In this document: in pieces, positions 26,377-36,200 of the stretch
Layout of the letters: each line of letters starts with the position of its first letter
Position numbering within the stretch: the stretch's first letter is position 1
DNA from: Nitrosomonadales bacterium
GTDB taxonomy: Bacteria > Pseudomonadota > Gammaproteobacteria > Burkholderiales > Gallionellaceae
NCBI GenBank assembly: GCA_016218415.1
Contig: JACRED010000024.1
Span: forward strand, 62,001 to 126,000
DNA: 64,000 nucleotides
Reading direction: 5' to 3'
Notes under the pieces: model-generated
What the model saw: the letters and a program-made list of their open reading frames with translations, nothing else
Told to the model about the DNA's origin: nothing
The model's database searches: none
Translations under genes and position numbers: made by a program

Positions 26377-27150
26377 ATGCTGCGCATCGTGCTGTGGATT
26401 CTGGCGGGAACGATCAGCATCGCGCTCACCGCGCTGGCATTTTTGCCGGCGACCTGGATGGCGGCGATCGTGGAAACGCAAACCGCCGGACGCTTGACAC
26501 TCGGGGATGCGCAGGGCACATTGTGGCGCGGCTCGGCCTTCATCGGCGGTGCCGCCGGCAGCAACGATCCAGTGGTCCCGCTGTTGCCCGGACGGTTCTC
26601 GTGGCGGCTGTCCCCGATGGTGCTGCTGGGCGGCGTCGATGCCGAATTTGAAAACGCCGCAGCACTGTCGCAACCTGTCCTGGTGACGGGGAGCTGGCGG
26701 CAATGGCAGGTGAGCCCGGCGGCGATCTCATTGCCCGCGGAACGTTTGACCGCGTTGGGCGCACCGCTGAATACCGTGCAGCCATCCGGGCGGATGCGGT
26801 TATCATGGTCGCCGTTGCAGTTGGCGCTGCAAAGCGGAACAGTCGAGATGACCGGCACTATGAATCTGGAGATCAGCGATTTCGCCTCGCGGGCATCGCC
26901 GGTCAAACCGCTGGGCGACTATAATCTGGCGCTCGACTGGCGGGGTAACCAGGCCTCGGCGACGCTCGGCACGAGCAAGGGGCCGATGCTGTTGAACGGC
27001 TCGGGGACGCTCAGCAACGGGCGCTTCCAGTTCTCGGGAACGGCTCAAGCCGAGGCGGGACAAGAGGAGAAGCTGGCGAATTTTCTGAATTTGCTGGGAC
27101 AACGCCGCAAAGAAGGCGACAGGGACATCATTGCACTAGAGTTCAAATGA
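26377..27150 (+). CDS. gspN: Type II secretion protein GspN
   Basis: A 257-residue membrane-anchored protein with one N-terminal helix (IVLWILAGTISIALTALAFLPATWMA). GRLTLGDAQGTLWRGSAFI, the GspN/PilP-like hallmark, follows, then a beta-rich periplasmic domain. GspN is found in only some type II systems and its exact function is not settled. It overlaps gspD by 4 bases. Confidence 0.88.
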   Translation: MLRIVLWILAGTISIALTALAFLPATWMAAIVETQTAGRLTLGDAQGTLWRGSAFIGGAAGSNDPVVPLLPGRFSWRLSPMVLLGGVDAEFENAAALSQPVLVTGSWRQWQVSPAAISLPAERLTALGAPLNTVQPSGRMRLSWSPLQLALQSGTVEMTGTMNLEISDFASRASPVKPLGDYNLALDWRGNQASATLGTSKGPMLLNGSGTLSNGRFQFSGTAQAEAGQEEKLANFLNLLGQRRKEGDRDIIALEFK

Positions 27151-29297
27151 CAAAAAACAAACCTCCAGAGATATTTCAGAAGCCGTCCAAGTGGCTGCAT
27201 CCGGGCGCATTGATCGTATTGCTCGGCGCCGCTTTGCTCATGCAACCGGCATTTGCACAGGAACCGGCCGGTGCCGACGCCAACAAGGGCACGCTCAATT
27301 TCGTCGATGCCGATATCGAATCGGTAATCGCGGCGATCGGCGATTACACCGGCACGACCTTCATCATCGACCCGCGCGTCAAGGGCACGATCAGCCTGGT
27401 CTCAGAAAAACCGCTCAGCAAGGCGCAGGCATTCCAGCTGCTGACCTCGGTGCTGCGCCTGCATGGCTACAGCGTGGTGACCGGTTCGGGCTACAGCAAG
27501 GTGGTGCCGGAAGCGGATGCCAAGTTGCAGGCCGGTCCGACACAATCGGGTTCGGTGCGCGGCGACCAGATCGCGACGCAGATTTTCCGCCTGAATTACG
27601 AGTCCGCAAGCAACCTGGTTTCGGTATTGCGCCCGCTGATCTCCCCCAACAACACCATCAACGCCAACCCCGGCAACAACACGCTGGTGATCACCGATTA
27701 CGCCGATAACCTGCTGCGGCTGGGCAGGATCATTTCCGCGCTGGACGGCCCCGCAAGCAGCGAGCTGGATGTGGTGCCGGTCCGCTACGGGATCGCCAGC
27801 GACATCACGACGATGGTCAACCGGCTGATGGAACCGGGCGGTTCGACCGGCGATGCCGGGCGCGTCAGCCTGCAAACGGATACGCGCAGCAACTCCATCA
27901 TCATCAAGGCGCCCTCCGAAGCGCGCGCCAACCTGGCGAGATCGCTGATCGCCAAACTCGACCAGCCGACCGCGCAGCCGGGCAACGTGCATGTTGTGTA
28001 CCTGAAAAATGCGGAAGCGCTCAAGCTCGCGCAAACCCTGCGTGCCGTGATGTCGTCCGACGCGTCCGCGATCAGTTCGCCCTCAGCCGCACCCGCACCG
28101 CCCGGCTCCCCTGTACTTGCACAGGCATCGCTGCCCAGCGGCGGCGCAGCCGGATTCATACAGGCCGATTCGGCGACCAATACCCTGATCATCACGGCCA
28201 GCGAACCGGTCTACCGCAACATGCGCGCCATCATCGACCAGCTCGATGCGCGCCGCGCACAGGTTTATATCGAATCGCTGATCGTCGAGGTGACCGCCAA
28301 ACGCGCGGCCGAATTCGGCGTGCAATGGGGCGCAGCGTCCGGGGACAACACCAGCGACTATCGCATCGGCGGCATCACCTCGTTTTCCAGCGGCGGCGAC
28401 AATCTGGTCAGCCAGGGTATCGCCCGATCCGGCGGCAGCTTCCTGCCGCCGGGCAACGGCCTGACCCTCGGCATCTTCCGCCAGATCAACGGCCAGGTCG
28501 GTCTGGGGGCGCTGGCCCGCGCGCTGCAATCCGACGATGCCGCGAATATCCTGTCTATGCCCAACCTGGTGACGCTCGACAACGAAGAAGCAAAGATCAT
28601 CGTCGGCCAGAACGTACCTTTCATCACCGGCCAGTACACAACCTCCGCTTCGGGCGGCAGCGCCGGCGTGAACCCGTTCCAGACGATAGAGCGCAAGGAT
28701 ATCGGCCTCAGCTTGCGCGTACGCCCGCAGATATCCGAAGGCGGAACGGTCAAGATGGCGATCTATCAGGAAACCTCGAGCGTGCAGGACTCGGCATCGG
28801 CTTCCGGCATCATTACCAACAAACGCTCCATCGACACCAATGTGCTGGTAGACGACGGGCAGATCATCGTGCTGGGCGGTTTGATCGACGACAGCATGCA
28901 GGACAGCACGGTCAAAGTGCCCGGCCTGGGCGACATCCCGTTGATCGGCAATCTGTTCAAGTACCAGAAGCGCAGCCGCGTCAAAACCAACCTGATGGTG
29001 TTCCTGCGCCCCACCGTGATCCGCAGCAACGAGCAAAGCGCCACTCTGGCAGGCGACCGCTACAACTTCATCCGCGATGCGGAGATCGCGGCGCAGCCGG
29101 AGAGCAAGCTCACCCTGCCGGACATGGGCGCGCCCGAATTGCCTGAACTGAAGAAGGGCCAGATGGACGGCGGCCAGCTGTTCAACCGCATCGACAGCGG
29201 TCCTTTGTTCAACAAGACCGGTTCCGGAGCGACCAATAGCGGACAGCAAGCCACGCCGCAAAATCCGGCGCCTCAGGAAACCAGGGCGGGCGAATGA
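27147..29297 (+). CDS. gspD: Type II secretion outer-membrane secretin GspD
   Basis: A 716-residue secretin with a signal peptide cut after ...MQPAFA (about residue 37). N0-N3 domains occupy residues 40-340 (LNFVDADIESVIAAIGDYTG; VVPVRYGIASDI; VHVVYLKNAEALKLAQTL). The C-domain follows with VYIESLIVEVTAKRAAEFGVQW, NILSMPNLVTLDNEEAKIIVGQNVPF, and VDDGQIIVLGGLIDD...VPGLGDIPLIGNLFK. It forms the outer-membrane gate of the type II system. The tail after about residue 630 is Pro/Gly/Gln-rich. No S-domain or pilotin gene is evident. Confidence 0.95.
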   Translation: MTKNKPPEIFQKPSKWLHPGALIVLLGAALLMQPAFAQEPAGADANKGTLNFVDADIESVIAAIGDYTGTTFIIDPRVKGTISLVSEKPLSKAQAFQLLTSVLRLHGYSVVTGSGYSKVVPEADAKLQAGPTQSGSVRGDQIATQIFRLNYESASNLVSVLRPLISPNNTINANPGNNTLVITDYADNLLRLGRIISALDGPASSELDVVPVRYGIASDITTMVNRLMEPGGSTGDAGRVSLQTDTRSNSIIIKAPSEARANLARSLIAKLDQPTAQPGNVHVVYLKNAEALKLAQTLRAVMSSDASAISSPSAAPAPPGSPVLAQASLPSGGAAGFIQADSATNTLIITASEPVYRNMRAIIDQLDARRAQVYIESLIVEVTAKRAAEFGVQWGAASGDNTSDYRIGGITSFSSGGDNLVSQGIARSGGSFLPPGNGLTLGIFRQINGQVGLGALARALQSDDAANILSMPNLVTLDNEEAKIIVGQNVPFITGQYTTSASGGSAGVNPFQTIERKDIGLSLRVRPQISEGGTVKMAIYQETSSVQDSASASGIITNKRSIDTNVLVDDGQIIVLGGLIDDSMQDSTVKVPGLGDIPLIGNLFKYQKRSRVKTNLMVFLRPTVIRSNEQSATLAGDRYNFIRDAEIAAQPESKLTLPDMGAPELPELKKGQMDGGQLFNRIDSGPLFNKTGSGATNSGQQATPQNPAPQETRAGE

Positions 29298-29354
29298 TGC
29301 CCCGGCATGCCCGTCGCGCGAAAAACGCCCTCTCCTGATCCGTCCGAGCGCGCC

Positions 29355-29711
29355 ATGCCTGCCAAATCCGACCTGCTGATGTTGCGCGACAAAATGCGCG
29401 AATTCGCCGCAGCGCGCGACTGGGACCAGTTCCATTCGCCCAAGAATTTAAGCATGGCGTTGATGGTCGAGGCCGCGGAACTGATGGAACACTTCCAGTG
29501 GCTGACCGAGGCGCAATCGGCCAAACTACCCACAGGAACCCAGCAGGCTGTCAGCGAAGAACTGGCCGACATCCTGCTTTATCTGGTGCGCATCTCCGAC
29601 AAGCTGGGCGTTGATTTACATGCAGCTGCGCTGCGCAAGCTGGAGAAGAATGCGGTGAAATATCCGGCAGATCAGGTGCGCGGCAGCGCGAAGAAATATT
29701 CGGAATACTAA
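29355..29711 (+). CDS. MazG-like nucleotide pyrophosphohydrolase
   Basis: A 118-residue protein of the all-alpha MazG/dCTPase (RS21-C6-like) group. Metal-binding acidic motifs EAAELMEHFQW and EELADILLYLVRISDKLGVD match the EExxE...ExxD pattern. It hydrolyses (d)NTPs to monophosphate, which cleans the nucleotide pool. ATG 29355 is preferred over ATG 29307 because alignable sequence starts at SDLLMLRDKMREFAAARDW. It lies shortly after gspD on the same strand and may be read through from it. Confidence 0.85.
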   Translation: MPAKSDLLMLRDKMREFAAARDWDQFHSPKNLSMALMVEAAELMEHFQWLTEAQSAKLPTGTQQAVSEELADILLYLVRISDKLGVDLHAAALRKLEKNAVKYPADQVRGSAKKYSEY

Positions 29712-29756
29712 GAAATCAAAATCATCGCGGTTCGATACCTCACCACTAACGGATAC

Positions 29757-30797
29757 TTAACGCACCGCCACCCTCGCCGCACCCTGCCGCATCATCCCGA
29801 TCACCGCCGCCTGAGCGAACCCGGCGTTCCCGAACGCGGACAACACCGCATCCACCGCATCCGGCGCGACGCTCACCAGCAAGCCGCCGCTGGTTTGCGC
29901 ATCGGCCAGCAGGCGGCGCTGCCAGGTTTCCAGTCGAGGGTCAAAATCCACGTCGTGGCCGTAACTTGCCAGATTGCGGTCTATCGCGCCGGGGCCTATC
30001 CCCTGTTGCGCGAGCGGCAAGGCTACAGACAAGACCGGCACCTGGTCGAATTTCACTTCGGCACCCAGCCCCGAGCCCCGGCACACCTCCAGCAGATGGC
30101 CGAGCAGGCCGAAACCGGTCACGTCGGTCAACGCATGTACGCCATTCAGCGCAGACAATTCGCTGCCCACTGCGTTGAGTTTGGTCGTGGTGGATATCAT
30201 CTGCGCGTAACCGTCGGCGGACAACATATCCTTCTTCAACGCCGCCGCCAGCACGCCCACGCCCAGGCCCTTGCCGAGTATCAGCACGTCGCCCGCCTGC
30301 GCATCGCTGTTCTTCTTCAGCCTGTCCGGGTGAACAATGCCCAGCGCGACCAAGCCATAGATCGGCTCGACAGAGTCGATCGAGTGGCCGCCCGCAAGCG
30401 GAATGCCGGCGGCCTTGCACACCGCTTCGCCGCCCTGCAGGATGGAACGGATGGTCTCGACCGGCAGCTTGTTGATCGGCATACCGACGATCGCCAGCGC
30501 CATGATGGGCGTGCCGCCCATCGCGTACACGTCGGACAGCGCATTGGTCGCGGCGATGCGGCCAAAGTCGAACGGGTCGTCAACGATGGGCATGAAAAAA
30601 TCGGTGGTGGCGATGATCGCCTGATGGTCGTTGAGGCGGTACACCGCCGCATCGTCGCTGGTCTCGGTGCCGACCAGCAGGTTGGCAAAAGGCAGTTTTT
30701 CCTGCGCCTTTCCCAGGATTTCCTGCAACAGACCGGGGGCGATTTTGCAGCCGCAGCCGCCGCCGTGCGACAATTGGGTCAATTTAATTTCAGACAT
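29757..30797 (-). CDS. selD: Selenide, water dikinase (selenophosphate synthase)
   Basis: A 346-residue enzyme making selenophosphate from selenide and ATP. The N-terminal loop SHGGGCGCK carries catalytic Cys15 and Lys18, so this is the Cys form, not a selenoprotein. ETSDDAAVYRLND, TTDFFMPIVDDPFDFGRIAATNALSDVYAMGG and LTDVTGFGLLGHL are further family motifs. ATG 30797 is chosen because MSEIKLTQLSHGGGC matches the usual start. It is divergent from mnmH with only 19 bases between start codons. Confidence 0.95.
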   Translation of the reverse strand: MSEIKLTQLSHGGGCGCKIAPGLLQEILGKAQEKLPFANLLVGTETSDDAAVYRLNDHQAIIATTDFFMPIVDDPFDFGRIAATNALSDVYAMGGTPIMALAIVGMPINKLPVETIRSILQGGEAVCKAAGIPLAGGHSIDSVEPIYGLVALGIVHPDRLKKNSDAQAGDVLILGKGLGVGVLAAALKKDMLSADGYAQMISTTTKLNAVGSELSALNGVHALTDVTGFGLLGHLLEVCRGSGLGAEVKFDQVPVLSVALPLAQQGIGPGAIDRNLASYGHDVDFDPRLETWQRRLLADAQTSGGLLVSVAPDAVDAVLSAFGNAGFAQAAVIGMMRQGAARVAVR

Positions 30798-30816
30798 TAC
30801 CGGGTTCCTAATCAAG

Positions 30817-31851
30817 ATGCTTTTCAGAACCGCGAACCTACCACAGCTGGACCAATTTGACGAAATTATCGACGTGCGCACGCCGGCGGAATTCACCGAG
30901 GATCACATACCCGGCGCGATCAATTGCCCGGTGCTATCCAACGAGGAACGCGTCGTGGTCGGCACGCTGTACAAGCAGGTATCGCCTTTCGAGGCGCGCA
31001 AGGTCGGCGCGGCACTGATCTCCCGCAACATCGCGGCCCATCTGGAAACCCGCTTCCGCGACCACCCCAAATCGTGGCGACCGCTGGTCTACTGCTGGCG
31101 CGGCGGGCAGCGCAGCGGCGCGATGAGCATCATCCTCGCGCAGGTGGGCTGGGCGGCGCACAAGCTGGAAGGCGGCTACAAGACTTACCGGCGCGACGTG
31201 CTGGAAAAACTGGAAACGCTGCCGCAGACTTTGGCATACCGCGTGGTGTGCGGCCCCACCGGCTCCGGAAAAAGCCGCTTGCTCGCTGCCCTCACGGACA
31301 GCGGGCATCAGGTGCTCGATCTGGAAACGCTGGCGAAACATCGCGGCTCGGTGCTGGGCAGATTGCCCGGCCAACCGCAACCTGCGCAGAAATGGTTCGA
31401 CAGCGCGCTGTTGCAGTCCCTGCAAAAACTCGACCCGTCACGCCCGGTGTTCGTCGAGGCGGAGAGCAGCAAGATCGGCCTGGTCACCCTGCCCCCCGCG
31501 CTGACCGAGGCGATGCACGCCAGCCCCTGTCTGCTGGCGGAAACGCCGCTGGCGACGCGCGTTGCCGGACTGCTGGAAGACTACCGCTACTATGTCGAAA
31601 ACCCGGAAATCTTCATCGAGCATCTCCAGCCCCTGTACCGCTTCCACGGCGCGAAACAGCTGGATCACTGGAGCGAGATGATACGCGCCGGAAAGTTTGC
31701 CGAGATGGTCGGGGAACTGCTCACGCTGCACTATGACCCCAGCTACTTCCGGGCGACCTCGAAAAACTACGGGAACCTCGAAAACGCGCAACGGGTCATG
31801 CTGGAAGATTTGTCGGAAGAGGCGCTGAGAAAAATCGCGAAGAACCTGTAG
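30817..31851 (+). CDS. mnmH: tRNA 2-selenouridine synthase
   Basis: A 344-residue protein. The N-terminal rhodanese domain (DEIIDVRTPAEFTEDHIPGAIN; active-site Cys in VYCWRGGQRSG) is followed by a P-loop domain (VCGPTGSGKSRLLAAL). It replaces sulfur with selenium in the wobble 2-thiouridine of certain tRNAs, using selenophosphate from SelD. It is about 20 residues shorter than the E. coli protein. Pairing with selD supports the call. No selA or selB is present in the window. Confidence 0.93.
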   Translation: MLFRTANLPQLDQFDEIIDVRTPAEFTEDHIPGAINCPVLSNEERVVVGTLYKQVSPFEARKVGAALISRNIAAHLETRFRDHPKSWRPLVYCWRGGQRSGAMSIILAQVGWAAHKLEGGYKTYRRDVLEKLETLPQTLAYRVVCGPTGSGKSRLLAALTDSGHQVLDLETLAKHRGSVLGRLPGQPQPAQKWFDSALLQSLQKLDPSRPVFVEAESSKIGLVTLPPALTEAMHASPCLLAETPLATRVAGLLEDYRYYVENPEIFIEHLQPLYRFHGAKQLDHWSEMIRAGKFAEMVGELLTLHYDPSYFRATSKNYGNLENAQRVMLEDLSEEALRKIAKNL

Positions 31852-31857
31852 AAGCGG

Positions 31858-31946
31858 GCCAGCTCCGGTGCGCAGAGTATAGGATAGTGCAGCTTGAAGA
31901 GTTCCGCCGGGAAGCCGTAGAAGTCGTGTATGGTCTCCGGCTGTAT
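31858..31946 (-). pseudogene. Remnant of a LigB-type extradiol dioxygenase (DODA-like)
   Basis: On the minus strand the short stretch IQPETIHDFYGFPAELFKLH then YPILCAPELARF matches, as I recall it, the middle of 4,5-DOPA dioxygenase-like proteins (pattern TIHDFxGFPxxLYxxxYPAPGAPELA). No metal-ligand histidine motifs or remaining domain surround it. Flanking sequence in that frame belongs to other genes. It is a fragment left between mnmH and the aldo/keto reductase. Confidence 0.5.
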
Positions 31947-32004
31947 CGCCCGGAACAAATCATGTATCTGGACTAGAATGGCAGCGAATATCCGAGGGGT
32001 GGCT

Positions 32005-33039
32005 ATGGAACTCAGACGATTGGGCGCAAGTGATCTGCATGTGTCGGCATTGGGCCTCGGCACGATGACCTTCGGCGAGCAGAACAGCGAAGCGGATGCC
32101 CATGCACAGCTCGATCTCGCCGTGTCGCGCGGCGTGAATTTCATCGACACCGCCGAGATGTATCCGGTCCCGCCGCGCGCAGAAACCCAGGGGCGCACCG
32201 AGAGCCATATCGGCACCTGGCTCAAGCGTCAGCCGCGCGACAAACTGATCGTCGCCACCAAGATCGCCGGGCCGTCGCGCGGTTTCCAGTGGATACGCAA
32301 CGGCCCGCGTATCAACCGCGAACATATCAACACCGCAATCGATGCCAGCCTGAAACGCCTGCAGACCGACTACGTTGACCTGTACCAGATCCACTGGCCG
32401 GATCGCTACGTGCCGATGTTCGGCGCAAGCAGCTACGATGCCGCGCAGGAACACGACAGCACGCCGATCGCCGAACAACTGCAAGCGCTTGCGGAACTGA
32501 TCAAGGCAGGCAAGGTGCGCCACATCGGCCTCAGCAATGAAACACCCTGGGGCGTGATGGAATTCGTGCGCTGCGCAGAGCAACTGGGATTGCCGAAGAT
32601 CGCCACCGTGCAGAACGCCTACCACCTGATGAACCGCAGCTTCGAAAGCGGCCTCGCGGAAGTCTGCCGCCACACCAACGTCAGCCTGCTCGCCTACAGC
32701 CCGCTGGCGTTCGGCTGGCTGACCGGCAAGTACCTCGCCGACCCGAACGCGCAAGGACGCATCACCCTGTTCCCGAATTTCGGCCAACGCTACAACAAAC
32801 CAAACGTGCCTCACGCCGCCAAAGAATACGTGCGCATCGCGCGGGAAGCCGGGTTGACTCCGGCAACGATGGCGCTCGCGTTTGCTCGAACGAGATGGTT
32901 CACCGGCAGCGTGCTGCTAGGCGCGACCAGCGTGCAGCAGTTACAGGAAAATCTGGACAGCGCGGAGGTGGTGTTATCGGCGGAAGTGCTGGAGAAGATC
33001 GAAGCGGTGCATAAGTTGTATCCAAATCCGGCACCTTAA
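32005..33039 (+). CDS. Aldo/keto reductase, Tas-like
   Basis: A 344-residue TIM-barrel oxidoreductase. MELRRLGASDLHVSALGLGTMTFGEQN, FIDTAEMYPVPPRAETQGRTE (catalytic Asp and Tyr), ATKIAGPSRG (Lys), YQIHWPDRYVPMFG (His) and the C-terminal RTRWFTGSVLLGATSVQQLQENL are all typical of the Tas branch. ATG 32005 with GAGG seven bases upstream fixes the start. NADPH-dependent carbonyl reduction is the expected activity; physiological substrate unknown. Confidence 0.9.
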   Translation: MELRRLGASDLHVSALGLGTMTFGEQNSEADAHAQLDLAVSRGVNFIDTAEMYPVPPRAETQGRTESHIGTWLKRQPRDKLIVATKIAGPSRGFQWIRNGPRINREHINTAIDASLKRLQTDYVDLYQIHWPDRYVPMFGASSYDAAQEHDSTPIAEQLQALAELIKAGKVRHIGLSNETPWGVMEFVRCAEQLGLPKIATVQNAYHLMNRSFESGLAEVCRHTNVSLLAYSPLAFGWLTGKYLADPNAQGRITLFPNFGQRYNKPNVPHAAKEYVRIAREAGLTPATMALAFARTRWFTGSVLLGATSVQQLQENLDSAEVVLSAEVLEKIEAVHKLYPNPAP

Positions 33040-33100
33040 TTTATTCAGTGCCACAATCAGCTTTGTGCCAGGAATCGATGCTCACGGTCAGTCAGATTGG

Positions 33101-33115
33101 TGTCCGCTTCTCGGC
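33101..33115. repeat. Left arm of imperfect inverted repeat flanking the NTPase gene
   Basis: GTCCGCTTCTCGGCC here is the inverse complement, with one mismatch in 15, of GGCCGAGAAACGGAC at 37213-37227. The two bracket the STAND-like gene at nearly equal distances. The rest of 33040-33247 holds no gene that I can see. Confidence 0.4.
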
Positions 33116-33247
33116 CTTACCAAACGCTTAGAGTTCTGCAATAACAAGGCAGCTTTGGAGACCATTGCGGACAATAAAGCTCAATGGGTAGCTACTGGGG
33201 GGAGCTATTCCGTCATATTTATACACAACTCACATGCTAATTTAGGG

Positions 33248-36200
33248 CTATTCAAAACTCTCATCCACCCGGCGTTCCCGCTTTCGATCTTCTTCCATGC
33301 AATTTTCAAGATGTACGATTTGTTTCTTGGCCCAACCTACAACTTGCGGATCACTGTGCGCTTGCATCTTTTTCGCCAAACCGAGATAAGGCAAGAGCAC
33401 ATCAGAGAGAGAACCAGACCAGCTGCTCGGATGCAATCGAGATGAAAATACATTCAGAATCGCAAGGCGGTCGGGGGCCATCTCAAGAATAGCCAGTGCC
33501 AATGGTGACCATTCCGCTGTGCCGTGTTCACCGCTGCCTACAGATAGGCGGACTTCCTGCGCTAATACTGGAAAGCGTGCTTTTCGGCTTTTTTGAGCCC
33601 ATGCAATCAGAATTTCCGGGGGCGCGGCATTCACTGGGCTATCTTTCCGGTCAAAGCTGAACAATTGAGAAAGCGAATTTCTATTTTGCTTACTTTGCTT
33701 GCGCTCAAGGAATCCTTTGATAGCGGCTGTAGGTTGCAGCCGGAACAAGGTTGCCGCGAGCACTCCGTATTGTCTGGCTTCGGTACGATAATCGACCAAA
33801 GCACGGGCCAAGTTTTTGGCAATTGTTAATGTCTCCTCGCATGCAGCTTCGCTACTCAAGCAGGCATTGGCTATCTCATTAATGTGGTAGGCATCATTCT
33901 GATTGTTGCTACGGAAATTGCATAGTGCCAGCAACTGCCGACCTAACGCAGCTGTTTCTTCATCCACCTCCAACTTGTCGCTCTTTATTGAATGAAGACG
34001 CTGTCCAAAGACATCAACAGCCACCTCATAACCTTTTGGCAACGATGCAATTCCAAGAAGTATCTGCTTGAAAATGGGCAGAGGGATCGGGTCAGAAACC
34101 CGGCCAAGCATCAGGTTCCTGAATTGCCAAGCCTGCACATGCCCATATTCAATGGAAGAGACAAGCCGTCCGGCGCCAGCCTCATCAATTGGAACAGCAG
34201 TTTGAAGTGTCGGGAAATATGCCCCAAGAAGTGGGTCAGTGAGGGCAGCATCCAGAAAATTATTTGCCTTGACTGGGTCAAGTTCATTGACGGCTTCAAT
34301 GAACCCACGCAACAAGGAAAGGTCGCGTTCATTCTCTGGAATTCCATCCAGTACGGCACAAAACTGCTGCCAGACTGGCTCCCAGTCTGACATTCCCTTA
34401 GCTAGGCCACGGCCAAAGTGGAAATTCATATGTCCATTACCACTTAACAACTCTGGCAACAGAGTGATTAGTGTTCCTGAAGATGTCGCTGCTTCCCCCC
34501 CTAAATCTTCTACCGTTTTGTATACCCGTGCCGATGCCGACTCATAGGCTGAATTACTGTCATCACTTCCGACCTCCGTGTCGATCAAGTCAAAGTGGCC
34601 ATGACTTTTAGACAAAACATAAGCCTGTATCTTTTGCGCCAGTCCTTGTGGGCGCAATCCTGATTCCAGGGCGCGTGTACGAGCAGCAAACTCAGAAGAC
34701 ATCTTGTCGATATCAAATCGAATGGTCTGGCGAAGAACGAGCCAGCCATCAGGCCACCCATCTTGAGCAGAAAAATCTCTCACCATATCTTCCAATTCAG
34801 TGCAAATTCCAGAATGACTCCACAGGCCTCTGAAATGTTGGGCAAGCATGGTTTTAATTTTATGAGCATGCGCTGAATTGGCAGCAACCTGATTCTTCGA
34901 AAACGTGACGACTTCCCAGTACCATGCGGATATGTCAGCGTTAGTTGCAGGTTCCCATCCGAAGTCTCGCGACCTTGCGCCGAAACTGAAATCATGGCTG
35001 GAGGTGAAATGCATCACCTCCAGCATTCCTTCAAGTGCTTCCATACCTGCTGTGTTAAGTGCTGCGTCATCTGCCTCCAGCAATTCCCGTACTACCTCCA
35101 GCCTTTCACCAACCAATGCATGAGTGCCAGACAGGTATAGATGAAACAGTTCCTTGAAGGAGTTGCTTGCGGAATTACGGTTGAAATTGGCAGGCTCTTC
35201 TGCAACGTATTTCGCAAGTAATAGCGCTGCTCGACTAAAATATTGCGGCTCATAAGCAATCGAGCGCAGCAATCCACACCATTCCCAGCGCTTCGAAGTT
35301 TCAGTTGATAAAAATGCCTTTCCATTTTCACCCGAAGCGGCGGCCTCAATCGTCTGAAGAGCCAGCTCCGGTGCAAGAGGCGCAATGTTTTTGAACAGGG
35401 AGAAGCCGAGAGAATTAAGCTTTGCTGGATTACACAGCCAGCCTTGAGGACTTAACCAGCCCTTTGCAATCTGCTGGGCTTGTTCGCAATCATGCAGATA
35501 GCTGAGTCTCCGGCTAAACGATTTCAGTAGTCTTTCGTTTTGTGCACATACGTTGATGAGTGTTTCGACAGGGATGTTGCCTAAGGCATTGCGTGCCAAT
35601 CGGTTGGCAATGGCATGTGGCAACACAGCGCGCCATTTGCTCCGACGCTGAACCAAATCACGGGAACGCAATTCATTAACGTGGCGGAATAATTCCTTGG
35701 TTTGAATTTCCGCCAACTCGGCCAGCATAGGTAATTCAGCAGCAGCACCATCAAACGTTTCACCATCGAATGAATAAACAAGAGAACAGACTTCCGCCAC
35801 ACGCATTAGAACTTCACCACTGTCCTTGCGCTGATGGAATAGCCGCTTGAATAATTCTGAGTCTTTCAGGGTGCCGAGGTTTTCGCTGTGCTTTACTGTG
35901 CGGGCTAAGGCCAAGGCAATGCGCGCATTGCCACTTGAAAATTCGGCTACCCGGTGGCGGTCTGCTTGAGACAGATTCGGTGTTAGGCGCTCAAGGATTT
36001 CTTCGATAACCTTTTCTGATGCGGGTTCAAGCCGAAAAACCTGAGTCTCTTCAGGCTCATCATCTGATACGTCGTATTCGACCGTGATCAGGCTCAGCAA
36101 ACCGCCTGCGGTGTTAACTGCCTGCACCAAATCCCGGTGAGTTGTTGGATTACAATTGTCGACCACGAGGATAGCCCTCAATCCATCTGCTGCAAGCTGA

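Noticed and set aside
28083-29435. 450-codon minus-strand frame opposite gspD
   Set aside because: Composition typical of an antisense shadow in a GC-rich gene; gspD motifs on plus are unambiguous.
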